Origin: Planococcus glaciei
GTDB taxonomy: Bacteria > Bacillota > Bacilli > Bacillales_A > Planococcaceae
Length of the DNA stretch: 64,000 nucleotides
Assembly (NCBI RefSeq): GCF_900099655.1
Contig: NZ_FNDC01000016.1
Location: 1 to 64,000, forward strand
Direction of reading: 5' to 3'
Position 1 is the stretch's first letter; every line of letters starts with the position of its first letter. Positions 26,484 through 34,953 of the stretch are shown piece after piece. Made by a program: the position numbers and the translations under genes. The notes under the pieces are model-generated. The model searched no databases. It had not been told where the DNA came from and saw nothing but the letters and a program-made list of their open reading frames with translations.

Positions 26484-27095
26484 TTGGAAAATCGAGAATT
26501 TTTATTGCGTAGGTTACATTCTTTGCTCGGGATTATTCCGATCGGATTGTTCTTGACGCAGCACTTAATCGTCAACCATTTTGCAACGCAGGGTGAATCG
26601 TCATTCAATAATGCGTCTCACTTCATGGCGAATCTTCCATTCGTCATCTTCTTGGAGATTTTCGTTATTTATTTACCGTTGTTGTATCATGCTTTCTACG
26701 GTTTATACATAGCGTTTACTTCAAAACACAATGTGGGCAAATACAGCTACATGCGCAATGCATTGTTCACAGCACAACGCTATACAGGGGTTTTCCTTGT
26801 GATCTTTATCGCATGGCACGTGTTTGAAACTCGTTTCCAAGTTGCAATCGGCAATGCGGCCGAAGCGGACTTCAACATGATGGAAAACATTTTAAGCAAT
26901 CCATTAATGTTAGCGTTTTATATTGTCGGTGTTGTAGCGGCAACATTCCACTTGGCAAACGGACTTTGGTCTTTCCTTGTTACTTGGGGAATCACGCAGT
27001 CTGAAAAAGCTCAACGCGGCGCAACTTATTTCACGCTTCTAGTGTTTGTTGTGCTTTCAGTGATTGGTATTAGAGCTTTATTCGCGTTCGTTTAA
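26484..27095 (+). CDS. sdhC: Succinate dehydrogenase cytochrome b558 subunit
   Basis: 203 residues from a TTG start with GAGGGAGGT upstream. Five transmembrane helices carry conserved histidines (TQHLIVNHF, YHAFYGLY, AWHVFETRF, FHLANGLW) that bind the two b hemes of the B. subtilis-type enzyme. It anchors SdhAB and reduces menaquinone. Confidence 0.95.
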   Translation: MENREFLLRRLHSLLGIIPIGLFLTQHLIVNHFATQGESSFNNASHFMANLPFVIFLEIFVIYLPLLYHAFYGLYIAFTSKHNVGKYSYMRNALFTAQRYTGVFLVIFIAWHVFETRFQVAIGNAAEADFNMMENILSNPLMLAFYIVGVVAATFHLANGLWSFLVTWGITQSEKAQRGATYFTLLVFVVLSVIGIRALFAFV

Positions 27096-27140
27096 GAACG
27101 ATTGGATTATTGGTGAATTAAAAGAGGAGTGAATACCGAA

Positions 27141-28889
27141 ATGGCGAAAGGCAAACTTATTATTGTCGGGGGCGGCCTTGCAGGATTAATGGCAGCTGTA
27201 AAAGCAGCCGAAGCAGGCTCACCCGTTGATTTATTTTCTATCGTCCCAGTTAAAAGATCCCACTCGGTTTGTGCTCAAGGCGGGATAAACGGGGCTGTAA
27301 ATACAAAAGGTGAAGGAGATTCACCGGATATTCACTTTGACGATACAGTCTATGGTGGAGACTTCCTGGCGAACCAGCGTCCGGTTAAAGCAATGGCGGA
27401 TGCAGCACCAGCGATTATCCGCTTGTTTGACCGTATGGGCGTTATGTTCAACCGGACTCCGGAAGGACTTCTTGATTTCCGCCGTTTTGGGGGAACGATG
27501 CACCACAGAACCGCTTTCGCGGGCGCAACAACCGGCCAGCAATTGCTTTACGCTCTTGACGAGCAGGTTCGCCGCCACGAAGTGAGCGGACTGGTTACAA
27601 AATACGAAGGCTGGGAATTCCTTGGCCTTGTGCTGGATGACCAAGGCGTAGGCCGCGGGATTACTGCGCAAAACATGACAACAATGGAAATTAAAGCTTT
27701 CCGTGCGGATGCTGTGATCATGGCAACTGGTGGACCGGGGATCATCTTCGGAAAATCGACAAACTCTGTCATCAACACGGGGTCTGCAGCTTCGATCGTT
27801 TATCAGCAAGGCGCGTATTATGCGAACGGCGAATTCATCCAAATTCACCCGACAGCGATTCCAGGAGACGATAAACTTCGTCTAATGTCCGAATCTGCTC
27901 GCGGTGAGGGCGGACGTATCTGGACGTATAAAGACGGCAAGCCTTGGTACTTCCTGGAAGAAAAATATCCGGCCTACGGTAACTTGGTGCCTCGTGATAT
28001 CGCAACACGCGAAATCTTCGATGTCTGCGTTAACCAAAAGCTAGGAATCAATGGCGAAAACATGGTTTATTTGGATCTATCACACAAAGATCCAAAAGAA
28101 TTGGACATAAAATTGGGCGGCATCATCGAGATTTACGAGAAATTCACAGGTGATGACCCTCGCAAAGTACCGATGAAAATCTTCCCGGCTGTCCACTATT
28201 CAATGGGCGGTTTATGGGTTGATGACCATCAGTTCACAAGCATTCCAGGCGTACTTGCTGCCGGTGAATGTGATTACTCTCAGCACGGTGCAAACCGCCT
28301 AGGTGCTAACTCGCTTCTATCTGCTGTTTACGGCGGTATGGTAGCAGGGCCGAACGCATTGGAGTATATCGAAGGCTTAGAAGTTCTTGCAGAAGATCTT
28401 CCTTCAGACATCTACGAACGTGCAGTTGCTGAAGAGCAGCGCAAATGGGAAGAAATTCTTGCTCTTGACGGTACAGAGAATGCGTATGTGCTTCACAAAG
28501 AGCTTGGCGAATGGATGACGGACAACGTAACCGTGGTTCGCTACAACGATCGACTGCAAGCGACGGATGAAAAAATCCAGGAGTTGCTTGAGCGTTTCAA
28601 TCACATCAACATCACGGATACACAGCTTTGGAGCAACCAAGGCGCTATGTTTACCCGTCAGTTGAAAAATATGCTACATTTAGCACGAGTGATCACTCTT
28701 GGAGCGTTAAACCGCAACGAAAGCCGCGGCGCTCACTACAAGCCTGATTTCCCGGAACGCAACGACGAAGAATTCTTGAAAACGACTATGGCGAAATTCA
28801 ACGGTTACGACGCGCCGATTTTCTCTTATCAAGACGTCGATGTTTCGTTGATCGAGCCTCGTAAACGTGATTACTCAGCGAAACACTAA
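27141..28889 (+). CDS. sdhA: Succinate dehydrogenase flavoprotein subunit
   Basis: 582 residues. The FAD-binding dinucleotide motif IIVGGGLAGLMAAVKAAEAG, the His that links FAD covalently (VKRSHSVCAQGGINGA) and the catalytic region (HPTAIPGDDKLRLMSESARGEGG) are present. I chose ATG 27141; an in-frame GTG four codons earlier overlaps the AGAGGAG site. TCA-cycle and respiratory enzyme. Confidence 0.96.
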   Translation: MAKGKLIIVGGGLAGLMAAVKAAEAGSPVDLFSIVPVKRSHSVCAQGGINGAVNTKGEGDSPDIHFDDTVYGGDFLANQRPVKAMADAAPAIIRLFDRMGVMFNRTPEGLLDFRRFGGTMHHRTAFAGATTGQQLLYALDEQVRRHEVSGLVTKYEGWEFLGLVLDDQGVGRGITAQNMTTMEIKAFRADAVIMATGGPGIIFGKSTNSVINTGSAASIVYQQGAYYANGEFIQIHPTAIPGDDKLRLMSESARGEGGRIWTYKDGKPWYFLEEKYPAYGNLVPRDIATREIFDVCVNQKLGINGENMVYLDLSHKDPKELDIKLGGIIEIYEKFTGDDPRKVPMKIFPAVHYSMGGLWVDDHQFTSIPGVLAAGECDYSQHGANRLGANSLLSAVYGGMVAGPNALEYIEGLEVLAEDLPSDIYERAVAEEQRKWEEILALDGTENAYVLHKELGEWMTDNVTVVRYNDRLQATDEKIQELLERFNHINITDTQLWSNQGAMFTRQLKNMLHLARVITLGALNRNESRGAHYKPDFPERNDEEFLKTTMAKFNGYDAPIFSYQDVDVSLIEPRKRDYSAKH

Positions 28890-28907
28890 GAAGGGAGCTA
28901 TTTTACC

Positions 28908-29678
28908 ATGGGTGAAGCAGCAAAAACGGTTATATTTGAAATCGAACGCAGAAACTCCACGAACGAAGAGTCGTACATGGAGAAGTTCGAATTGCCATAT
29001 CGCGCGAACATGAATGTCATTTCGGCATTGATGGAAATTCGCCGCAACCCGGTTAACATGGAAGGGAAAAAAACCACTCCAGTAACATGGGACATGAACT
29101 GCCTTGAAGAAGTGTGTGGCGCATGTTCAATGGTCATCAACGGCAAAGCGCGCCAGTCGTGTACAGCTCTAGTTGACCAATTGGAACAGCCGATCCGCCT
29201 TCAGCCGATGAAAACATTCCCTGTAGTCCGCGACTTGGTCGTTGACCGCAGCCGTATGTTCGATTCATTGAAAAAAGTCAAAGCATGGATTCCGATTGAC
29301 GGAACTCATGACCTTGGCGAAGGGCCGCGTATGCCTGAGCGCAAACGCCAATGGGCTTACGAATTGTCTAAATGTATGACTTGCGGCGTATGCTTGGAAG
29401 CATGCCCGAACGTCAACGATAAATCCGATTTCATCGGACCAGCTCCACTTTCACAAGTTCGTCTTATGAATGCGCACCCAACAGGCGCCATGAACAAAGA
29501 CGCCCGCTTGAATGCCATCATGGGCGAAGGCGGATTAGCAAGCTGCGGTAACTCTCAAAACTGTGTTGAATCTTGTCCAAAAGGAATTCCTTTGACAACT
29601 TCAATCGCTGCTTTGAACCGCGACACAACTGTTCAAATGTTCCGCAACTTCTTTGGAAGCGACAGAATGGTAGACTAG
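28908..29678 (+). CDS. sdhB: Succinate dehydrogenase iron-sulfur subunit
   Basis: 256 residues. The [2Fe-2S] ligands lie in CLEEVCGACSMVINGKARQSC-like spacing near residues 65-86. The [4Fe-4S] and [3Fe-4S] ligands lie in CMTCGVCLEACP and CGNSQNCVESCPKG. It passes electrons from SdhA to SdhC. AGAAGGGAGC precedes the ATG. The transcript continues through three hairpin modules before the terminator at 30099. Confidence 0.96.
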   Translation: MGEAAKTVIFEIERRNSTNEESYMEKFELPYRANMNVISALMEIRRNPVNMEGKKTTPVTWDMNCLEEVCGACSMVINGKARQSCTALVDQLEQPIRLQPMKTFPVVRDLVVDRSRMFDSLKKVKAWIPIDGTHDLGEGPRMPERKRQWAYELSKCMTCGVCLEACPNVNDKSDFIGPAPLSQVRLMNAHPTGAMNKDARLNAIMGEGGLASCGNSQNCVESCPKGIPLTTSIAALNRDTTVQMFRNFFGSDRMVD

Positions 29679-29681
29679 TAA

Positions 29682-30065
29682 AGAAAAGCGGAAGTGCCCG
29701 TGCAGATTCGACGGGCATAAGACAATCTGGCGAAGCGGCGTGTTTTCAGCCGCACAGCCGGAGTGGCTTATGACCCTAGAATCTGGGCACTGCAGCTAGA
29801 CAGCAAGAAAAGCGGAAGCGTCCGTTTTAGCCCCGACAAGCGCTGGAGGGCTTGAAGTGAATGGCGTCCTTTGCCATTCGCAGCAAGACCGAAGCGACTC
29901 GAGGGGCTGGCCGCTGCAGCTAGACAGCAAGAAAAGCGGAAACGGCCGTTCAGGTTCGACAGGCATAAGACAGAACAGCGAAGTGGCGTTCTTTGCCACA
30001 CAGCTGGGTTGGCTTATGACCCGAGAACCTGGCCGTTGCAGCTAGACAACAAGAAAAGCGGAGAA
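29682..30065 (+). repeat. Cluster III: three tandem nested-hairpin modules in the sdh 3' region
   Basis: Module 1: AGTGCCC (29693-29699) with GGGCACT (29785-29791). Module 2 (variant type): AGCGTCC (29817-29823) with GGCCGCT (29909-29915), inner GAATGGC/GCCATTC. Module 3: AACGGCC (29941-29947) with GGCCGTT (30021-30027), AGGTTC/GAACCT, and GTGGC/GCCAC where modules 1 and II have CGGC/GCCG. Linker GCAGCTAGACAGCAAGAAAA joins them. Short frames here are hairpin shadows, not genes. Confidence 0.88.
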
Positions 30066-30098
30066 ACTTCTTCCTTTTCTTATCGTCTACTCCTACCC

Positions 30099-30123
30099 AA
30101 AACCCTGCCTCGGCAGGGTTTTT
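30099..30123 (+). terminator. Terminator of the sdh operon
   Basis: AAAACCCTGCC and GGCAGGGTTTTT with a 2-base centre, then a T-run. Confidence 0.88.
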
Positions 30124-30168
30124 ATTTTGTTTATAGGACAAATGCCGCAACCTTCCCTTTGGAATATT

Positions 30169-30177
30169 TGCTATACT
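30169..30177 (+). promoter_or_regulatory. Extended -10 element before the thioesterase gene
   Basis: TGCTATACT; no clear -35. Confidence 0.45.
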
Positions 30178-30209
30178 AAAAAAACAAAGAGATGGGTGGA
30201 GGTTCATTT

Positions 30210-30677
30210 ATGAAAGCAGCTTACATCAAGGATTTTGAGGATTGGAAAAAAGGATTCCGTTTTTCGGCGCCGGTTCAGGTCCGTTTTTCAGAAACGGATA
30301 TGTTCGGGCATGTCAACAACACCGTGCCGATTACGTATTTTGAATTTGCCCGCATCGAATACATGAAAGAATTGGGATTGATGCAAAGCTGGCTGACCGG
30401 CGGCAATGAATTGTTCCCGGTTGTGGCGGACATCCAGGTGGATTATACCCAGCAGGTTTATTTCGATGAAAAGCTGGAAGTCCACGTTAAAGTGGAGTCG
30501 ATCGGCAATTCTTCAATCAACGTGCATTACTGGGTCACCAACGAAAAAGGGGAGACCTGCTTTACCGGCCGCGGTGCCATGGTACAGATTTCGAAAAAAA
30601 CCGGAAAAGGCCATCCCTGGACCGAACAGGAGAAGGAACTGTTAACAAATAATCGCTTAATTTCTTCTAAAAATTGA
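30210..30677 (+). CDS. 4HBT-family acyl-CoA thioesterase (YsmA-like)
   Basis: 155 residues of the hotdog fold. The motif RFSETDMFGHVNNTVPITYFEFAR contains the catalytic Asp of the 4-hydroxybenzoyl-CoA thioesterase family. ATG 30210 follows TGGAGG; an upstream in-frame ATG at 30192 has no site. Corresponds in position to ysmA of B. subtilis, after sdhB. Substrate unknown. gerE, the next gene in B. subtilis, is absent. Confidence 0.87.
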   Translation: MKAAYIKDFEDWKKGFRFSAPVQVRFSETDMFGHVNNTVPITYFEFARIEYMKELGLMQSWLTGGNELFPVVADIQVDYTQQVYFDEKLEVHVKVESIGNSSINVHYWVTNEKGETCFTGRGAMVQISKKTGKGHPWTEQEKELLTNNRLISSKN

Positions 30678-30751
30678 GTGAGTTCTTGCGTTATGAATAA
30701 AAAAGCGTCACTATAGTTATAGTAGATCGTAGCCAAGGAGTGTTGATTTCA

Positions 30752-31204
30752 ATGAATGATAACAACCAAACGAATCTCCATGATCCGGAACGGATCGCGT
30801 TTCTGGAAAAAGAACTTCGATATATCGCCGGCATCATCAAGCAAAAAGGCCGGGAAATCTTAAATTCCTATACCATTACTCCTCCGCAGTTTGTTGCTTT
30901 GCAATGGCTTTTTGAGCATGGGGACATGACCATTGGAGACCTCTCCAATAAAATGTATCTGGCATTCAGCACAACGACGGATCTGGTCGACCGAATGGAA
31001 AAGAACGAACTGGTCGTCCGCATCCGCGAAGAACAGGATCGCCGCGTCGTGCGCATCAAGCTGTTAAAAGAAGGCGAACGCATCATTGAAGAAGTAATAA
31101 AGAAACGCCAGGATTATTTGGAAAATGTTCTCGCTGATTTCGACGGAGACGAAGTGGAGCAATTATCATTCTTGCTTGAGAAACTTCACAACAACATGAA
31201 ATAG
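30752..31204 (+). CDS. MarR-family regulator (YsmB-like)
   Basis: 150 residues with a winged helix at about 35-120 (ITPPQFVALQWLFEHGDMTI; STTTDLVDRMEKNELVVRIR; the wing EEQDRRVVRIKL). I chose ATG 30752 with AAGGAG 12 bases upstream; a GTG at 30740 abuts that site. Ligand and targets unknown. racE follows 10 bases later, as ysmB-racE do in B. subtilis. Confidence 0.85.
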   Translation: MNDNNQTNLHDPERIAFLEKELRYIAGIIKQKGREILNSYTITPPQFVALQWLFEHGDMTIGDLSNKMYLAFSTTTDLVDRMEKNELVVRIREEQDRRVVRIKLLKEGERIIEEVIKKRQDYLENVLADFDGDEVEQLSFLLEKLHNNMK

Positions 31205-31214
31205 AATTGAGGCG

Positions 31215-32024
31215 ATGAATGTGAATGCGCCAATTGGAGTAATTGATTCAGGAGTAGGCGGATTGACAGTTGCAAAGGAAATTATGAAACTCCTGCCAAA
31301 TGAACAGATTTATTACATAGGGGACAATGCGCGCTGCCCGTATGGCCCGCGGTCCCTTCAGGAAGTCAAGAAGTACACGTGGCAGATGGCCCAGGCATTG
31401 ATGAAAAAGCGGATCAAGATGCTGGTCATCGCCTGCAACACGGCAACAGCCGCCGCTTTGAATTCGCTGCAAAGAAAGCTGCCGATTCCAGTGATCGGGG
31501 TAATTTTCCCCGGTGCCCGGGCGGCGGTCAAAAATTCTTCATCGAAGAATATTGCCGTTCTCGGAACGCTTGGAACGGTGCAAAGCGGTGCCTATGAAAA
31601 AGCGGTCAAGTCGCTGGTTTCATCTGCGCATGTGGTTCAGCTTGCCTGTCCGCGTTTTGTGCCTCTTGTGGAAAGTGACGAATACGAAGGAGAGTTTGCC
31701 CGCAAAATGGTACAGGAAACGCTGTCCCAAATTGAAGGGGAAACTTTTGATACGGCGATTCTGGGATGCACCCATTACCCGCTCCTGCAGGGCTTTATCG
31801 AAGAAGTGTTTGGAGAAGGCGTACAAGTGGTGTCCTCTGCGCAGGAAACAGCTAAAGATGTGGAACGGCATCTCCGGTTTGCACAGAAATTCGCTGACTG
31901 GAAACGGCCGCCGGTGCATCATTTCTATACATCCGGCTCGCTTCCGATTTTCCAGACCATTATCGAGAAATGGTTGAAGATTGAAGAACCCGTCATCCAT
32001 TCCATTCGGTTCCCAAAAACCTGA
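31215..32024 (+). CDS. racE: Glutamate racemase
   Basis: 269 residues. The two catalytic cysteines are in VIACNTATAAALNS and AILGCTHYPLLQG; the N-terminal motif GVIDSGVGGLTVAKEI is complete. It makes D-glutamate for peptidoglycan. The start is uncertain: ATG 31215 is very near GAGG, and GTG 31221 would have better spacing. Its stop lies inside the terminator stem. gerM, which follows in B. subtilis, is absent. Confidence 0.93.
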   Translation: MNVNAPIGVIDSGVGGLTVAKEIMKLLPNEQIYYIGDNARCPYGPRSLQEVKKYTWQMAQALMKKRIKMLVIACNTATAAALNSLQRKLPIPVIGVIFPGARAAVKNSSSKNIAVLGTLGTVQSGAYEKAVKSLVSSAHVVQLACPRFVPLVESDEYEGEFARKMVQETLSQIEGETFDTAILGCTHYPLLQGFIEEVFGEGVQVVSSAQETAKDVERHLRFAQKFADWKRPPVHHFYTSGSLPIFQTIIEKWLKIEEPVIHSIRFPKT

Positions 32025-32046
32025 TAGCTCCGGCTGTCAGGTTTTT
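32015..32046 (+). terminator. Terminator of racE
   Basis: AAAAACCTGA (32015-32024) pairs with TCAGGTTTTT (32037-32046), overlapping the stop codon. Confidence 0.88.
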
Positions 32047-32104
32047 GGCTGTAGAAGAGCAAATGTGATACGCTAGGTAAGCATATACGAGGAGGAATTT
32101 TAAC

Positions 32105-32854
32105 ATGACACGAATAGATGAAAGACAAACAAACGAACTGCGCCCGGTACAGATGGACGTGGATTATTTGATCCACCCGGAAGGTTCGGTATTGATCACC
32201 GTTGGGCAAACGAAAGTAATTTGTACAGCGACCATTGAAGACAAAGTGCCGCCATTCCTGAGAGGGCAAGGCAAGGGTTGGGTCACTGCAGAGTATTCAA
32301 TGCTGCCTCGTGCAACGAACAGCCGAAACCGGCGCGAATCTTCTGCCGGCAAAATCGGCGGCCGGACCATGGAAATCCAGCGCCTGATCGGCCGTGCACT
32401 GCGTGCGGTGGTCGACCTTGAGAAATTGGGCGAACGTACGCTTTGGATCGACTGCGACGTGATCCAGGCAGATGGCGGCACGCGTACCGCTTCCATCACC
32501 GGTGCTTTTGTTGCGATGACAATGGCCATCGGCAAATTGGATTTGACCGCATTTCCGGTAACCGATTTCTTAGCGGCAACGAGCGTCGGCATCGACGGCG
32601 AACACGGAGCCATTTTGGACTTGAACTACGTGGAGGATTCATCTGCAGAAGTCGATATGAACCTGGTCATGACAGGAGCCGGCCATTTTGTGGAACTTCA
32701 GGGAACAGGCGAAGAAGCGACGTTTTCACGCTTGCAGCTAAACGAAATGCTCGATCTTGGTGAATCGGGAATCCGCCAATTGATTTCCAAACAAAAAGAA
32801 GTGCTTGGCGAATTGGCCAATCGCGTAGGCGAAGAGGTGAAATCAAGTCTATGA
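32105..32854 (+). CDS. rph: Ribonuclease PH
   Basis: 249 residues, full length. Signature [20 protein letters not shown] and the phosphate/catalytic region [20 protein letters not shown] are intact. Phosphorolytic 3'-5' exonuclease trimming tRNA 3' ends. ACGAGGAGG lies upstream. It overlaps rdgB by 4 bases. Confidence 0.96.
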   Translation: MTRIDERQTNELRPVQMDVDYLIHPEGSVLITVGQTKVICTATIEDKVPPFLRGQGKGWVTAEYSMLPRATNSRNRRESSAGKIGGRTMEIQRLIGRALRAVVDLEKLGERTLWIDCDVIQADGGTRTASITGAFVAMTMAIGKLDLTAFPVTDFLAATSVGIDGEHGAILDLNYVEDSSAEVDMNLVMTGAGHFVELQGTGEEATFSRLQLNEMLDLGESGIRQLISKQKEVLGELANRVGEEVKSSL

Positions 32855-33456
32855 AAAAAGTATTGATTGCGACTCAAAACTTAGGGAAAGCGAGAGACTT
32901 TGAAGCCTTGCTGCGTCCGTTTGGTTATGATGTATTAACGTTGCAGGATGTTGCCAAAGACTTGGATATTGAAGAAACAGGCGTTACGTTTGAAGAGAAC
33001 GCGATTCTGAAGGCTGAAGGGGCTGCAGAAGCACTTCAAATGCCGGTGATCGCTGATGACTCGGGACTTGAGATTGATGCTTTAAACGGTGAACCAGGCG
33101 TCTATTCTGCGCGCTACGCCGGCGAGCCGAAAGACGACAATGCCAATATTGACAAAGTGCTCGGAAAATTGGCCGACGTTCCGGAAAACGAGCGCACTGC
33201 CCGCTTCCGCTGCGTGTTGGCTGTTGCGGCGCCGAACCAGAAAACCGTCACTTTCTCGGGCTCATGCGAAGGAGAAATCCTGTTTGAGCGCCGCGGCGAA
33301 AACGGCTTCGGATACGATCCGATTTTTTGGGTGCCGAGTGAAGGGCGTGCCATGGCAGAACTCAAGCCGGAAGAAAAAGCGGCCATTTCACACCGCGGCA
33401 ATGCCTTGCAGAAATTAAAGCAGGCCATGCCCGAATGGTTACTATCAAACGAATAA
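32851..33456 (+). CDS. rdgB: XTP/dITP diphosphatase (non-canonical purine NTP pyrophosphatase)
   Basis: 201 residues. Family motifs [50 protein letters not shown] and [12 protein letters not shown] are present. It removes deaminated purine nucleotides from the pool. Same as ysnA of B. subtilis; translationally coupled to rph. Confidence 0.95.
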   Translation: MKKVLIATQNLGKARDFEALLRPFGYDVLTLQDVAKDLDIEETGVTFEENAILKAEGAAEALQMPVIADDSGLEIDALNGEPGVYSARYAGEPKDDNANIDKVLGKLADVPENERTARFRCVLAVAAPNQKTVTFSGSCEGEILFERRGENGFGYDPIFWVPSEGRAMAELKPEEKAAISHRGNALQKLKQAMPEWLLSNE

Positions 33457-33477
33457 CATTTATTTTAATGTTTTTTT
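33455..33477 (+). terminator. Terminator of rph-rdgB
   Basis: AACATT and AATGTT followed by TTTTT; a short AT stem. Confidence 0.6.
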
Positions 33478-33486
33478 AAAATAGCA

Positions 33487-33515
33487 TTGACTTTTCCGGA
33501 AATCATTTCTATAAT
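33487..33515 (+). promoter_or_regulatory. Promoter of tRNA-Arg
   Basis: TTGACT (33487-33492), 17-base spacer, TATAAT (33510-33515). Confidence 0.82.
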
Positions 33516-33533
33516 TAAAATTGTCTTTCAGTA

Positions 33534-33588
33534 GAAAAGCGCAAACGTCCATTAGATCTGGGCGATGAAGTTTAGCTGCTAAGAAAGC
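33534..33588. repeat. Probable deletion remnant of a nested-hairpin module
   Basis: GAAAAGCGCAAACGTCC then AGATCTGGGCG and TTTAGCTGCTAAGAAAG resemble the linker, outer stem ends and closing linker of the modules with the interior missing. It sits in the leader of the tRNA transcript. Confidence 0.45.
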
Positions 33589-33591
33589 CTT

Positions 33592-33665
<74 letters not shown>

Positions 33666-33687
33666 TTATAGAAATGTACATAAGAAG

Positions 33688-33722
33688 AAGGCCTTGAAGC
33701 AAAACGCTTCAAGGCCTTTTTT
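33688..33722 (+). terminator. Terminator of tRNA-Arg
   Basis: AAGGCCTTGAAGC (33688-33700) and GCTTCAAGGCCTT (33706-33718), then a T-run. Confidence 0.92.
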
Positions 33723-33841
33723 ATTTGCGTATTCAGCAATAATAGTATGCCGATTACAGATTAAAGTTTAAAGGGAGATGGCTGGGAAATGAAACCATTT
33801 CGACTTTCGTTCGTATTATGTAGTAACAGGAGTTGATTTCA

Positions 33842-34141
33842 ATGCCCATATGCAGCCATTGTGAAACCCGCTGGACGTGGAAACAGACGATAAAAAAGAC
33901 GTTCACTTTAAGCAATAAGTTAGAGTGCCCGTTATGTGGAAAAATACAGTACATATCCAAAAAGTCACGGAAAAGAATCAGCCTGCTCAACTTGGTGATC
34001 CTTTTGCCGCTTTTATTGAATGCAGTGACTTCCATCGAACCGCTTTTTAACATCACCCTTATCTTCATATTCTTTATGCTCAGTATGGTCTTTATGCCGT
34101 TTCTTACGGAACTTTCGAGTGAAGAAGAGCCTCTTTGGTAA
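33842..34141 (+). CDS. Small CxxC-x21-CxxC membrane protein
   Basis: 99 residues. The N-terminal half has C-S-H-C and C-P-L-C separated by 21 residues, a zinc-ribbon arrangement known in a Bacillales family (cxxc_20_cxxc). Two hydrophobic segments follow (about 49-62 and 67-88). ATG 33842 has CAGGAGT upstream. Function unknown. Followed by its own terminator. Confidence 0.75.
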   Translation: MPICSHCETRWTWKQTIKKTFTLSNKLECPLCGKIQYISKKSRKRISLLNLVILLPLLLNAVTSIEPLFNITLIFIFFMLSMVFMPFLTELSSEEEPLW

Positions 34142-34152
34142 ACGGGTTCCCG

Positions 34153-34180
34153 GCTCAAGGAAAAAACTTGGGCTTTTTTT
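34153..34180 (+). terminator. Terminator of the CxxC protein gene
   Basis: GCTCAAG and CTTGGGC (one wobble) followed by a long T-run. Confidence 0.75.
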
Positions 34181-34226
34181 TATTTATTGGCGAAAATGTG
34201 AAGCAATTCTGCAAAAAAAGATGAAT

Positions 34227-34272
34227 AAAACATGAACCAGAGTTCATGTTTTGGGGGCTGGCATGTTATTCT
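34227..34272 (+). promoter_or_regulatory. Operator palindrome and -10 for the TetR/Spx-like operon
   Basis: AAAACATGAAC (34227-34237), CAGA, GTTCATGTTTT (34242-34252) is a perfect 11-bp inverted repeat. TGTTATTCT (34264-34272) is an extended -10, placing the palindrome on the -35 region, a classic autorepression layout. Confidence 0.7.
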
Positions 34273-34290
34273 TATCTATGAGGTGAGGAA

Positions 34291-34953
34291 ATGCAGCACG
34301 AAAACCTTGTCGGAGATTTCCCGACGTTTCCAAAACAACTGCGTTCAAAACAAAAAAGAGAAGCATTGATTGAAAGTGCGAAACTGCTATTCAATGAAAA
34401 AGGATTTGAACATACAACAGCAAAAGAAATTGCAGCCCATGCGAAAGTGGCGACGGGAACGTTTTACCGGTATTTTTCCGATAAGCGGCAATTGCTGATG
34501 ACGCTGATCGACAACCAGATAGATTCCATGATGCCTCTCGATTTGGAATGGAAAAGCGGGGACCCCGAAAAGCTGTTGGCGGGGCGCTTGGAAATGCATT
34601 ACCACAAGATTAACGAAAAAAACCTGCGGAAGCTGATGCCGGAACTTTTATTGAAAGATGCGGAACTTGCCGAAGTGGTCAATGAAGCGAAAATGCGCAT
34701 GCAGGGAAAAGTGCTCGGCCATCTGCAAACGCTTCAGAAAAAAGGGCTCATGTGGCCGGACATCGACATTGAGACGTTGACCTGGTGCTTGCAGTCGATG
34801 ATGGAAAAGCTGCAAAGCCGAAAGAACGAAGGCGTTTGCGTGGATTACAAGGAATTTGCCAAAGTATTTTGCCGGACCTTGTTTCCGCCGGACATTATTG
34901 AACAAATGCGCTCTGGAAACATAAAAGATATGGAAAGGACCGTGAACAGATGA
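34291..34953 (+). CDS. TetR-family regulator
   Basis: 220 residues. HTH at about 25-70 (TTAKEIAAHAKVATGTFYRYFSDKRQLL) and an all-helical ligand domain I cannot assign. AGGTGAGG precedes the ATG. It overlaps the next gene by 4 bases (ATGA), so the regulator is made together with an Spx-like protein. It probably binds the 26-bp palindrome upstream. Confidence 0.85.
   Translation: MQHENLVGDFPTFPKQLRSKQKREALIESAKLLFNEKGFEHTTAKEIAAHAKVATGTFYRYFSDKRQLLMTLIDNQIDSMMPLDLEWKSGDPEKLLAGRLEMHYHKINEKNLRKLMPELLLKDAELAEVVNEAKMRMQGKVLGHLQTLQKKGLMWPDIDIETLTWCLQSMMEKLQSRKNEGVCVDYKEFAKVFCRTLFPPDIIEQMRSGNIKDMERTVNR

Noticed and set aside
29768-30207. Frames of 60-100 residues after sdhB
   Set aside because: Same hairpin modules read in several frames; no start sites.
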